From positions 45,023,050-45,087,049 of the forward strand of contig OY292277.1 in assembly GCA_958496175.1 (NCBI GenBank): DNA of 64,000 nt, written 5' to 3'. This DNA is from Sisyra terminalis (Eukaryota; Arthropoda; Insecta; Neuroptera; Sisyridae). Positions 18,101-33,100 of the stretch are shown piece after piece; position 1 is the first letter of the stretch; every line of letters starts with the position of its first letter. The notes beneath the pieces are model-generated. The model made no database searches and was not told where the DNA came from. It was given only the letters and a program-made list of their open reading frames with translations. The position numbers and the translations under genes were made by a program.

Positions 18101-21100
18101 TATCACGACAATCAATTCCATTACCCGTAAAGCCATCATGGCAACGACATTGGTAGGAACCCTTAAAAATAAGGACCATAATAAAAGAATTTTTTAACGT
18201 AAGATAAATTTTGTAATTTTAGACCTTCCTTCCGTTTAATAAAACAAAGTAAAACCCTTTTTGTATGGAAAAATAAAAGAGAGAAGAAAATTATGGTTAC
18301 TCTTTCCCCAAAAATACTAAACAGAAACTATGAATAGCCACTTAATGGTATGCAGAACTGGATGTAGATATTTTGGCACTCTGCTTTCCAATAAATTTAA
18401 TTCAGATTTTAATGGATCCAGATTCCCAAATGCGAAAAATTGAAAAGCTCCAAGACAAAAGGAAGATAACGGATTGAAATTCTAGACTTATTAAGAAAAG
18501 GACTGAACTACTCCGATTTAAAGAAATACGTGGGAAACTAAACTTGACGATAGGCAGAAAACAGAAAAAAGAACCTTTGCCGAAATTATCCCCGGATGTT
18601 TATAGGGAAGTTTTAAAAATTAGCTCTTATATCTTCAATAGTTCTTGAACTACAATTTTCTTTGTACGGAACTTACTGGATTGTTGATACAATCTGCATT
18701 ATTGTCGCACGCGAATGTTCCCAGGAAACATTCATCATCATCAGAACATGAAGGTCCTTCATTCGGCTTAACTGAATATCCTTCTTCACATCGACATTGA
18801 AACGAGCCTAAAGTATTGACACATTTTCCACTACCACAAATATTTGGATCATTAACGCATTCGTCTACATCCAAACAAGATCCTGGATTCAATCCAGGAC
18901 GCAGTCCATCAACACAATGGCAAACATAACTTCCTGGAGTATTTGCACATTCGCCTCCACTACAAATCCTTGGATTTTCTTTACACTCATCAACATCGAC
19001 ACATGTACGTTCGTCTAGTAATAAGTTAAATCCTTCACTAAGATAAAAATGCATTTAAATTAAAAAAAAGCTTTTAGTATGTTAATAGATCTCATACTTG
19101 CAAGCACAAGAAAAACTACCCGGAGTATTAATACAAATTTGTTCACACCCTCCATTGTGTAGATCACACTCATCAATATCTTCACAATGTGATTTATGGC
19201 TAATTTGTTGATAACCATCATCACAAATGCACTGATAAGTTCCCATCATGTTTTCACAAACTCCATTCGAACAAATTCCACTAGTGCGAGAACATTCATC
19301 GATATCCTTACAAATTTGCTTATTGGGCGCTAATTCATGTCCTGGCGGACACTCACAACGATAAGATCCTTCCGTGTTAATACAACGACCACCACGACAA
19401 AGTCCTGGTGTACGTTCACATTCATTGATATCTAAAAGAAATTTATCCAATTAAAGAAAAGAATCGATTATTTTTAATTTATTTAATTTACCAACACATA
19501 TTTGAGTCATTGGATTTGCTTCAAATCCTTCTTTGCAATCACAAACAAAATCTCCGGGAGTGTTTCGACAAGTTCCATTTTGACAAACTCCATGCATAAT
19601 TTCACATTCATTGATATCTTAAAATAAAATTTGTCAATTTGTTTTTCATTCATAAATATATTTTTTTCTTACCGATACACCCAATTTTAAATTCGTCCAA
19701 AGTATACCCTTTGTTACATCTACAGTTGTAGCTTCCCATTGTATTTTTACAACGTCCATTTTGGCACATTCCTGGAAATTCGGTGCACTCATTGATATCC
19801 TTGCGATCAATAAATCCAGGTCCTTTTGGACACAGTTCTGTGAATGCTTGCGTTCCAGGTCTCGGACATGTTTCACATCTATCACCACCCCATGCTTTTC
19901 CAATGGCCGAACAACAACATAAATTTTTACTAAACAATCCTTCCACTGGATTTGTACACTTTCCATGACGATATTCCATATAGCAGGATTCTTCTCGCAT
20001 ATCAACGCAAAGAGTTCCGGTAGGATCTAGAGTTAAATGTGCTGGACATGTACATAGAAAACTTCCATCGGTATTGACGCAAGTTCCTCCACCTCGACAA
20101 ATGTTTGGATTGAGGTCACATTCGTTTACGTCTCCACAAGATTTTCCATCGACTTTAGCGTAGCCTTTTGGACAAGCACATTCATGCTGATTGCAAAGTT
20201 CACAAGGTGAACCCCAAGCCAATCCAATGGAACAACAACATTCCGAACGTAAAGTTACCCGAGGAATATTATTTTCACAACGTCCATTTACCAAACGAGT
20301 CCAACACGACCCTTTCCGGTTATCCATACAAATACGTCCTGTATTATCCAAAACTGAATTTGCATCGCACTGACATTCATAGGAACCTAACGTGTTGATA
20401 CACTCCCCATTAAAACAAGCATCTTCTCCGAGTTCCACACATTCATCAATATCTTGACAATTTTGATTTTCGGGATTAAATTGAGTCCCTGTGGGACATA
20501 TGCAAGTAAAGCTTCCAGGAGTGTTGCGACATTGTCCACCTGCACAAACCATACTATCGACTTCACACTCATTGATATCAACGCAAGTTTTTCCACTTTC
20601 ATCGACTTGAAATCCAGGATTGCAAATACAGCGGTATGTTCCCATTAAATTTTCGCAGGCTCCATTTTGGCACATGCTTGGATTTTGGGCACATTCATTT
20701 ATATCATCCCCGTTGTAGGTCATTCCCGGTCCATGAGGGCAGAGTGCATCAAATTCGTCAGTATCGGGCATTGGGCATGGTTGGCATTGACTTCCCCATC
20801 CCATAGGTTGACCAAATATCACTGTACAACAACAACAACTTGACTTCGTAACGGCAACAGAGGTTGGATTGAAACATTGTCCATTTCTATATTGAGAGTA
20901 GCACAAATCTCTTCTAGTATCTAAAATTATAAGAAGTAGTTAAAGAAGATGGAAAAGAATATATTTTGAATAATACCTAAACAAGATCTTCCATCTGGTC
21001 CGAGATTAAACCCTGGTAAACATTCGCAACGGAAGTTTCCCGGTAAATTTATACAATTGCCATGCTGGCAAGGATTCGTAACACATTCATCAATATCTTC

Positions 21101-24100
21101 GCAATGTCTTCCATCATGACTAAGTCGATATCCTGCATCACAAACGCAACGAAAAGATCCCTCGATATTAACACATTTCCCATGATTGCACATATCTTAA
21201 AGGAAATATCGAAATTATCTTAACACGAAAAAAAATACTGAGTTATTTTTTTATACTTGAATGAGAACATTCGTCCATATCAACACAAAAAGTATCATCT
21301 GCGGAAACTGTAAATCCATGATCACAAAGACATCGGTATGATCCCAATGTATTATCGCATCTTCCGTTTAGACAAATTTTTGGATTTTCGTAGCATTCAT
21401 CAATATCTATCAAAGAACAACGTCAAATAATGAAAAATTTAAAGATAATTGATAAACATACCAACACAAGATCGTCCAGTTTGGGATAAAACATATCCAT
21501 TTTTGCATTGGCATTTGTAACTTCCGTTCATGTTGATACAAATTCCATTAGCACACATTCCCGTTTCTTTACATTCATCATGATCGGTACATTTTCGTCC
21601 ATCGGGTGATACATCAAATCCAGGAGGACAAATACAAGAAAAGCTACCAGGAGCATTTGTGCATCGACCACCGTTACAAAATCCTTCTTTGCATTCATCA
21701 ATATCTAAAAAACACATTCCACTATAAATATAGAGTACAGAAAATATTTGACCTCTTCTTTTAAAGAAAATTGGTCTAGGTGAACAGTAAATTAATGTTT
21801 TTATTAGATTTAACTGCATTGAAAATTAATTTACCTTCACATCCACCCAAATTTCCTTTTTCGTATCCTGGATGGCAAATACATTCGTATCCTTCTGGAG
21901 TATCAATACATTGACCTCCTCCACATATATCAGGACGTAGTGCACATTCGTCTACCCGAATTATGGGAAATGGACGTCCTGTAGGATCACCGATTTGTTC
22001 TGATATTTGTACAGTATGCGTGGCATCCATAACACGACATAGAATAGCATATTCCTCTACAAAAAATATGTTTTCAATTAAAACAAAAAGAGTTTTTGAT
22101 CAATTTTAATTCATCGGTTTTCTGATTAAAGTGATACTATAATTACCACTTTCAGAGTTTCTATTTGATTAAAAATTCTAGAAATATGAAAACTAAGTTT
22201 ATAGTTTATGGAAAATGGCTATGGTTGTAACCATTTCCGAAGTTAAAAAGGTAACAATAAGAGCTATAGACTAGAAATAAAGCTATAATTTTTATAATGA
22301 ACAACCCAAAAATCTATAAGTGTCCTTTAAATCTTCAAACTAAATTAATTTTACCTTCTCCACTAACTGGACATGCTGTGCAATCATCTCCCCAACCTTT
22401 TCCCATATTAACTCCACAACAGCAATCTTTTTTGGACAACTTGATCGGTAAACGGTTCCGACAAATTCCATTGAACCGTTGGGTAAAGCAATTTCCTTGT
22501 CGACCATCTATTGATTTATAAATCTCACATAAAAGAACTTAATATAAAAAAGAAAGTTATAGTTTTTTTACCAATACAAAAGCGTTTATCAGGACTTTGA
22601 ATAAATCCTGGATTGCACATGCAATAATAAGACCCTTGAGTGTTGATACATCTTCCGTCTTGACAAATATTTTCTTCTTCTTCACATTCATCGCGATCTT
22701 CACATTGATTGGAATCTGGATTTCTTGCTTGGCCTGGAGGACATTCACATTTGAAGGATCCTAAGGTGTTGATACATTTTCCGCCGCCACATAATCCAGG
22801 AATTGCCTCACATTCATCAATATCTAATGTCATTTATTTATATTAGGTATTTTATTTAATTTTGGAGTTAAACATGGAAGTTACCAACGCAGACTCCTGT
22901 GTGCATATTTTTTAGATATCCAGTATCGCAGTCTAGTTGCATCGGGCAATGTTCACAAGGATGTCCCCAAGCTCGTCCAACAGTGGCACAACATAAAATT
23001 TTCGTACAAACAACTCCTTCTAATTGATTAACACAAAGAGACCCCTTGATTTTGGAGTAACACGGTCCTGTTCTATAATCTAAATGTGGATTAAACTTTA
23101 ATGAAATTTGAGAAATTAAAATATTTGCATTAAATTTACCAGCATCACATCGTCGTCCTGTGAATCCATACATACAAGCACATCGATCTGGACCAATACA
23201 ACGACCACCATTCAAACACGGTTCCCGACAAATCGCTAAAAATCAAAACCCCTTTTTACCAAATTTTTAAATTTGGGATTTTGAATTTCTTACGTTCTCC
23301 ACAATATCTGCCAGTGTATCCCGGAGGACACGAGCATGATTTTCCTGAACAAGTTCCGCCATTTAAACAAATCGCTCCACAATCATTGTTGCTACTTCCG
23401 CCTCCGCATGTAGAACCCAACATTCCACTATCACATTCGCAAATATTGGGTTTCACACATCTTCCTGAATCACCACAGGATCTTGTACATACAGCTTTAA
23501 AAATAATAGTGGTATTAAAAACAAGAAATATTGCTGTTGAAAAAATGCTTACGAGTAATACAAAGTCCGGTTGATGGCCGCATTGCCCATCCGGGACAAC
23601 AGTAGGTCCCGCGGTATTTCGATCGACATACATTTGGCCTAACAAATAAATAAATTGTTGCATAGTTAATAAGTAGTAGGAACGGTTTACTTTAGAAGAT
23701 TAGAATTCTAAACAAATAAATCATTTCTTGCCAGAAATTGTAATAGTTCACCAATTATAGATCTGAAGAGCTTTATGGAGCTTTTAATCCGTACTAAATT
23801 TGCATATTATGATGCAGTCCAAGTATGGATAACTTTGAAAGCTCAATGGAAAATAAAAATTAAGATTCGAAACTTTCTTCTACGTATTCTTTCTTCATTT
23901 TTGTATTTAACCAAATCAATAAACAAATTAACACATCAATAATAAGACTTTCTAAATTTTTAAGATAAATAAAAAATAGGTGTTGATAAAATATATGAAA
24001 GAAAGCATAAGTATCATGAGAAATTACTTATATAAAATCATCCGTAATTTCTTTGAAATTTATTGATTACTATTGATAGTTTATTGATTGATCTCCTTTT

Positions 24101-27100
24101 AAATTAATGATGACTTAAATCAGTTCAACATTAATCTTAATTGAATCCAAAAACTGGTCAGATTAGCCTTCTTAAGATATGGTTTAGAACCAACAATCAA
24201 ATTTGATTAACATTACAGTAGATTCGAAAAAAATATACCATTTTTAAATTAAATTAATAAAATCAAATTCAACATAAAATCTGGAGTTTCTGAAGGATTT
24301 TAAACGGGGCCCATACACGGTCAATATTATTGTGCAATGTGGGTTGCACAATATATTGACGGTGGTCCTTAGATGGTCAATATTACTGTACAGTATGTTG
24401 GTTTGTGCAAAATATTGTATCGTATGGAGGCGATATTGACGGTTGTGCAATATAATTAATTGCATTTTTTCACACTAGGTTGGAATGTAACCGGTCTAAC
24501 ATATTTTGGTACTCAAGGTTCTATTACTTGATTTTAACCCTCGAAAGATGTGTTAATTGCATTTTCACACTTGGAAAGTTGTTGGAAAAATGTTGGAATG
24601 CGACCGGTCTTACAGAAAACAAAGTTTGATGCAAAATACAAACTAATGAAAGTTTTGCAATTGTACTTTGTAGAAGGTCACAAAGAGATCAGTCTACGAC
24701 AATGGTTCTTAACCTTGTTGGAGGTATAGATCAACACATATGCCCATTCACTAATCTCTTCTTAATTGGAAAAATATTTTTTATATATTGATACATTGCG
24801 GCAATATTGATAAAAGCATTAAGAATACCCTTAAGATACTCTAAAATTGTGGTAAAAATTTAAATGTTCAGATAGACGTAAAAATTTTATATATAAGTAT
24901 TAGGGTGATTTTTGACTTTTTTTTTTTGGTTCCATCGTGAAATTTTGTTGAAAATACCAAAAAAAAAATCCCTGAAAGTTTGAGCCCTTAATATTAATTT
25001 TAAGTCCTCGACCAAGACGTGTAAAGATTTTCCATTGAAAATACACGGAAACTCTGATTTTTTATTTTTAAATTTCTATATCTCAGCGGCATTTCATAGG
25101 ATCGCTTTTACCGAAGATGGTTTTTTCTCAGAATTAAATGCTCTACAAAAGTGCCCATTGCGACAAAGTCGTAACTCACACCGGTGAGGTAATACGGGCC
25201 ACTGAACCTGATTTTTCCATAAAATTCAAGACTAAATATCTCGTTTATTATTGATCTTCACGATTTGGTCTACAGGAACTTTTTTGTAGGAAATCAAATT
25301 CTCTACAAGTTTTTTATTTATAATTTTTCCGTAGCTCTTGTTATTTACGAGATAAATGCAAAAAAAACTCGAATTTTATGGAAAAATCAGGTTCAGTGGC
25401 CCGTACTACCTCACCGGTGTGAGTTACGACTTTGTCGCAATGGGCACTTTTGTAGAGCGTTTAATTCTGAGAAAAAAACCGTCTTCGGTAAAAGCGATCC
25501 CATGAAATTCCGCTGAGATATAGAAATTTAAAAATAAAAACCAGAGTTTCTGTGTATTTTCAATGGGAAATCTTTGCACGTCTTGGTCGAGGACTTAAAA
25601 TTAATATTAAGGGCTCAAACTTTCAGGGATTTTTTTTTTGGTATTTTCAACAAAATTTAACGATGGGACCAAAAAAAGTAAAAAAAAAATCACCTTAATA
25701 AGTATAAATGAAATGAATAGTACTTATATAAAATTATTCAGCTATGAAATTGAAGGAGCCCGAAATGAAAAAAGTTAATAACTTTGCATTGATAGTGATC
25801 TATTGCACACATGAAAGACAAAGAAGTCAAAAGGAAAATATTCTTTATAAAGTTATTAAAAGAAATTGGTATAGGAGATAATATAAATCAATTCTAGTTT
25901 TATTGTACCCACAATTAAAGTTAAATAGTGAGAATCAACATTATATTTATCACAAATTCTTTAATTCCACATCCAGGTGCTATTAATTTTGTTTAAAATT
26001 CCAAAAAAATTCGTTAATTGTGATAAAGTCATCCTTGGTCCAAACCGTTCGACAAGGTTGTCCCATTAACGAAACTGTGCAAAATTTTATCTGCAATCAC
26101 CGAATGCAGTTACCATTTTCGTCTAATTGACCAAATTACGAGACCCAATCTTGAAGAACTTGAACACGATGTCCTTAATCCTGAACGCTGATTTCCGGCA
26201 ATTTTTTAATGAAAGTGTAAAAAAATTAAGTTGCTGTGCTCAAAGACAATAATTAAATAATTAGCGATCCATTAATCATATACCTACAGCAACGATGGTC
26301 GATGAAATTCCACCGCAAATAAATCAAAATTAACATAATCGGCGAGGATGTAATTCACATTTTGATCATACGATGATTTTCACTTAAATGTCCTCATTAT
26401 TGACAAAGCTGTAATTTAATTAAATGCTGTGCAATTGCAAAATTCTCTTAATATTTTCATTAATATAATTATAGTTGCGGGAATTTTTAGTTGTTTATAA
26501 ACAAGGTGGATATCATCCGTTTATGCTTCGTCTGGAGTTCTGGACACTTGGTTGTGGATTATCTGATGCATCAACAATTCGTAATGGACATGTACTTATC
26601 TAATTTTCTCGGTGCACCAAGTGAATGTAATTAGAATGGGTTTGATATGAGGAACTTGAAGAAGTTCGACCTACCTACACATACCTTGTCACTTAACACA
26701 TCCATTTACGACGAAATGACTACCTACGAAAGGCGCCAACTTGACAAATCCTCATCTCTTTCGATTGACTATGATATGGATGTGGATATTTATGTCTTTA
26801 AATACAACCTATATGTACAATATACGTATTAACAGCAGACTTGATTGCCGTAAATTGCCATAAATCAAACTGGTTCTTTGCTGATAAATTATAATAAAAA
26901 TAATAATAATAATGGAACTATGGCGCGGGAATGATGGAATCATACATAAATGCATGTAATCGTTCTAAATTGTATACCCTATATATATGAACAACAAATT
27001 TACATTTTCACTCAAGATTGTTGCAATTCAGCCAAAGCCATATCAACATAAACACTACATGGAGGATACCGAAAACTAAAGTGGTTATTACTCAGCAAAT

Positions 27101-30100
27101 TTGTTGATATTTTCTGCAAGGAAACCTTTAATATTCGACCATTTAAAATTTAAATAAGTCTCAAGCACTTTATTCGACAGTTTCAATTTGAAGTTTTACA
27201 TTTGAAGATTTGGAAGAATTGTTATTGTAATGGCTTTGGCAGACCAAAAGTTTAACATTTACTCAGCAAAATTGGGTTTATAGTTCTTGAAAAAGTTTAA
27301 CGAATAAATAAAAAAACACGGCAGCTGAGTAAAGAATCATTATCCAGAATTCTTTACTTAAAGCAGTTCGGAGGATTTATGTAAGTTTTATGATGGGTTG
27401 GTGACTAAAATCAGAGCTACAGACTTAAAAAAAAATCAAAAGTACATTGATTTTGACTTTGGATTGATTTTTTTTCAAATTTTGGATTTAGATAAATTCT
27501 GATTAAAGTTTATGGTAGACCCAAGGCTCCAAACGTGTATCTGGGAACCATACTATCTTAAGTCCAGTTTTTGAGTTTTAATGCTATAATAATTCTAACC
27601 CCTTGGGTTTCAATATCGATGTTAAAATATCGATATTTATGAACGATATATCGACTTATCTTTTGCATCCCTATGGATGATATATTATGATCGTGTATAA
27701 GCTAGGTGGTTACGGTATCGAAATAGTTCTTTGATTCGCTGAAATAGTTTTTCGATTCATAATGAACGTAATTGATCGAAACAGCTCTGTACCTGAGAGC
27801 TATAGTACCTTAAGTCCAAAATAATTATTTTACAGTACATTCTATTATCAAATCTTCAGGTTTTGTGAATTATTAATTGGTAATAGGTGGCACAGGTAGT
27901 AGTTTCGACTATTTATTTATATATATACGAATTATCGTCGGTCTTATTCCGACATCTTCAGGTATCTTTTGACAAACGATTCAAAATACCTGAAGATGTC
28001 GGAATGAGACCGACGAAACGTCGTATACATGAATAAATAGTCGAAACTATTACCTGTGATCTTTTCACCTGATTCCTTTTCATTTTGTATATTCTAACTT
28101 AAGTAGACTTATGAGAGTTTGGCTTTTAGAATGCAAAAGACTTGAAATAATTTTTGAAGGAATATAAGATAGAAATTAATATGGTAGTTTGGATTTAAAA
28201 AAATCATCTGAACTTACTGTTAAAAAAAAGGCTAATAGAGGCATTTTGAAATCATAACATTTAAATTACCTTTAGTAATCTTAAACGATTTCTAATGGAG
28301 TTTTAAAATATCTTTAAATGCCTTTTTTATCAGGACTAAGTTCAGATGATCTCTTTAAAGCCATACTATTAATTTATTTCTTATATTCCTTCAAAAACTA
28401 TCTCAAGTCCTTTGCATTCTGAAAGCCATGGTTTACTATATATATTTTCTTATCATAGAGTTTTTGCTAGTAAAATTTATTATTGTTATATTCCACTGTT
28501 TTATTTTCTACTTTCCAGAACTACTGAAATATTTCATGTTGGGGATTCTTAACGAAACAATAGTCTTAATTTTCAATCTAACCCCGTTATTTCCCAACGT
28601 GGGGTCCAAACCCCATCGGTGGGGAATGGCAATATTTTAGTGGGTCATGAGTAGGACGTACACCCTTCAGTTGACTATACCAAAAATTATAGGGTACTTC
28701 GAAAATCAGTTAGTAATTATTTTTCATTAATTTTAGAATAACATTTCATTCAAATATTTGCTATTTCTGCATTTTATATGTTTGGAAACTTTATTAACTG
28801 TTCTTTCATTTTTCTCTTTCATGGATGACTTATTCATTGGAAGCTTGTTTAGATACCAAGTTAATGGCCTTTTAAGCTTTCTTCAGGTGAATAACCATAA
28901 AACTTTGAATTACAAAACTTAAATATCACGAGGGGGGAAGGCATCAGGTTTTTAAAAATGCCTAGGAAGAGGATAACCCAAAATCGGTTGGGAACCACTG
29001 GGTTAGATTTAATTGTAATTTAATGACGTAAGATTAAAACATAAGACGTAAAATAAACGGACGAAGTTTAAATTTTTACGGTATAGTAATTTATTATTTA
29101 AGAAATATTTTGGCTCAAGTTTATGTAAGTTAGACTGATTCAAAAAAAATGATGATTTTCTTTTTCTTAATTATATCGAAAATATTGTTGGGAATGACAA
29201 AAAAAAATCATGTGAAAGTTTAAGCTCTTAATATTAATATTAAGAGGTACCGCATCGCAAATTTCGATTTTCCATTGAAATAACATAGGAACAATAATCT
29301 CCTGCACTTTGGAATTTTATAAATTTTATAGCTCACGTTGGTGACAATATTTCGGAATGACCAAGGTATATTCTTGTAGAAAATTGAACGATCTACAAAA
29401 AAGGTCTCGTACAAGTTTTTGATATATTTATTTCTTCAAAAGTTATTCGAGGTCAAAGTTGAACTAAAGAGAAATTTTAATATTTTTTCAATTTTTTGAC
29501 GCAACCATCAATTTTATGAGAAAATTTTATAGGACATTTTTTGTAGAGCACTTATTTTCTATAACTTATCTCTATAAAAGTTTTTGATATTTTTCACAGG
29601 TCGTAAGTTATTTTCATTAAACTGAAAATTCCCTGAATTATTATATTTTTAACATAAAAATTATTTTTTATATTTTAATTAAATAACTTAGGACCTGTGA
29701 AAAATATCAAAGACTTTTATAAGTTATAAGAAAAAAAGTGCTCTACAAAAAATGTCCTATAAAATTTTCTCATAAAATTGATGGTTGCGTCAAAAAATTG
29801 AAAAAATATTACAATTTATCTTTAGTTCAACTTTGACCTCGAATAACTTTTGAAGGAATAAATATATCAAAAACTTGTACAAAGACCTTTTTTGTAGATC
29901 GTTCAATTTTCTACAAGAATATACCTTGGTCATTCCGAAATATTGTCACCAACGTGAGCTATAAAATTCCAAAGTGCAAGAAAATATTGTTCCCATGTTA
30001 TTTAAAAGGAAAATCGAAATTTGCGATGCGGCACCTTTTAATATTATTATTAAGAGCTTAAACTTTCACAGGTTTCTTTTTTTTTTTTTTTCAACAATAT

Positions 30101-33100
30101 TTTCGATATAATTAAGAAAAACAAATCATTTTTTTTTGAATCAGTCTAATGTAAGTATATTAAAATTATGGTAAAAACCATCGAAAAAAATCGATATAAT
30201 GTTCATAAACTTCCATGTTTTCAACATCGATGTTTCACTTTTAAAAATATCGATATTTTAATGAGTAGTATTGCATCCCTAATCATCCATAATTTACATC
30301 AAAATATTCATATTTTCTTATCATAGAGCTTTTACTCGTAAATTTTATTATTGCTAAATTCCACAGTATATTTGTTACTTTCCAGAACGATGGAAAAATT
30401 TCATGTTGTAATTTAATTTAATGATCTAAGATGAAAACGTATGACGTAAAATAAACAGACGAAGTTTAAATTTTTGTACAACAAAATGGATCAAATTTTA
30501 AAGCTTTTTTTATGAATAAGGTCAAAAAGGGAAAAAAATGGATATTTGTTCTAAACAGTCAGAAATCCCTAACTGAAATTTACATTCACAGGGGAATTAC
30601 GTAATTTCCGTAATTCTTATTGGTTTTACCAACTCTAATATAAGTTTGTCTCTCAATATTTTTTTAGCTAAGCTATAAACCGATTTTTATGAAATTTGGT
30701 ATATAAAGATTTATTGTAATATTCCTGTTAAAAAAGGCATCTCAATGTTCCAAAAACTTATTAAAAGTCGTTTAAAGTTATTAAAGGGCTTTTAAATGTA
30801 ATTATATCAAAATGCCTTTTAATGTCTTTTTTAACAGAGATAACATAACTAATTTTCATTTCGTAAAAAAGTTTATAAGTTTTATGTTTACTTTTTGTTT
30901 ATTGCAAAAAAATTTCTAAGCAAATCATAGAACTCGTAAATAATGGTACGTAAAACCGATATTTTACTTCATTCTTTCTGCGATTCGTTTGCAAACTATT
31001 ACATCAGTGCTTATCACTACACTTAATTAATGAATTAAAATATATTTAACTAAAAATAAATTGGATTATAATAGAAGAAAAATACACACATAACAGTCAA
31101 GCAAAGTTCAAAAATAATGGCAAAAATTATCATCATACTCTCAAGGCGGAAAAAACAGCAGAAAGATCACCAAGTACGATCCTCCAAGTGTTATCAAATC
31201 TTTACCAATTTTCTCATAAATTCATTCAGATTATCAACCACAAAAAAAAAACTTCTAACAAATTTATAAATTGCCAAAAAAAAATATGTACGATAAAAAT
31301 TCATCATCCACCATAAATCTCAATTGGATCAATCCGAAGAAATTGGGACACTTTTACGTGCGTTTAAACTTGCTTTTATTTTGCTTCGTTTTTTGTTCTG
31401 GTTCCATTAATCTAAATAATGATTTCTTATCATTAACATTATTGATAAGCAATGAATATTTTAATGACCTACACACATACTAACGGTTTTATAATGAAAA
31501 AAAAAGTTATTCTAATGTTGACTCCAATTTATTATTGTGAATGTTATATGAGATTGAACTAATGTGAGAAAAGGCTTAAAAATTTAGTGAAAATTGAGAA
31601 TGGCAAAAAGAAAATGATAACAGTAATCAACTATTTCAAATTACACATTATTTAACGTTTAAATTTTCTTAGATACGAGTCCTATATCATCTTTATATAT
31701 CATCCAAATCTTTATAAATTTTCTTATCTTATAAGAGTAGGTAAATTGTTCGAAATCAACTTTTCGGAAATCTACTTTTTAAAAGCAAATGCCGTACACC
31801 AATTATTAAACATACCACCAAATATTTACAAAGAAACGCATTGTATATTTGGAAAATTTGAAACCAATTTGTCAAAAAAAATAGTTGTTAAGATTCTCAA
31901 AATTGTGTATATTTAATATTCGTTTACTAGTTTCCTGAAACTTTGAAATAAATGTATAACAGTCTTACTAGGGAATCAAATATAAAAGATTTTAGTTTAA
32001 ATGTTCCAACTGAATACCATTCGAATCCTTTTCCTATATAATTTTGGTTTTTTCATGTAACTTTTAAACTATTGCTTTTGGAAAATCGCAAACTATTGGT
32101 TGTTCGGAAAGTAATTTCTTTTTTTTCTGTGATAATGAAAGGAAATTTTCGTATAGTGAATAAATATTTTATTAAACTATATATTGGCCATTCTGATTCA
32201 ATACCTTTTGCCATTTTTTTGGCTATAGTATGATTTTTCACTGAAAAAATTTTTGCTCTTTTTTTAGCCAAAAACTGTTCTTGGGGGATTTTTGCCTTCC
32301 GCATTTGAAGTAAAGGTTTTACCATCTAAAAGATTTTGCAGTGATCAAAACCAATAATAAACCGAAGGTGCCAGATTTGTAGAATATGATAGGTATGGCA
32401 GTTTATACCATTGAAGTTGTAAAAGCTTTTGGGAGGGCACAAAACTTGTATGAGGTCAAAGTTCTCCCCATAAAAACATAGGGAACCAATATATCTCGGT
32501 TCGAGGTTAATCCTAGGCCTTTCAAGGGGGTCATTAACAATTGATTTGGTAAATTTTACTTTTTACCGTTCTCACGTGCTGTTATTCACTGGTTTGCATC
32601 AACTAATGATTTCATTGTGACTTGATCAGCTTCAACCGGTCTTCCAGACCGTGGTGCATCTTCGACATCAAAATTGCCGACGATCAAAATTTTACAAACT
32701 AGTTTTGGCATTGGCGTGCTTCCAATACATCTTTTGCAAATACATCGGTTAATATTTTCTTGATTGAACAGAATTTTACCTTTTCTATAGTGAAAAAGTA
32801 ATACATGAGGAAAATTCCGGTTTTTGCTCTCCATATTTAAAAGGACACGCACCAAAAACTATTGCGTAGAATCACTTGAGCTTTTTCACATACAAGCCTT
32901 GCTATATTAGCTCTCAAAACATACAATGATTATACGGCTTTATTATAAAATGAGTGCAAAAAATACAATTTAAACTTTTTTTCGGGAAAAAACGAAATTA
33001 CTTTCCGAACAACCAATATATAGATATCCTATAAGTTCGTTTCTTGTTCTGATATGAAATTAAATACTCAATATTTACTGTTTAACTATTATTATTAATT

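Noticed and set aside
25265..25516. Open frame of 83 codons, with a similar frame at 41997-42218
   Set aside because: Both lie in arms of the long palindromes; their similarity reflects the repeat family, and the arms read open on either strand by chance.
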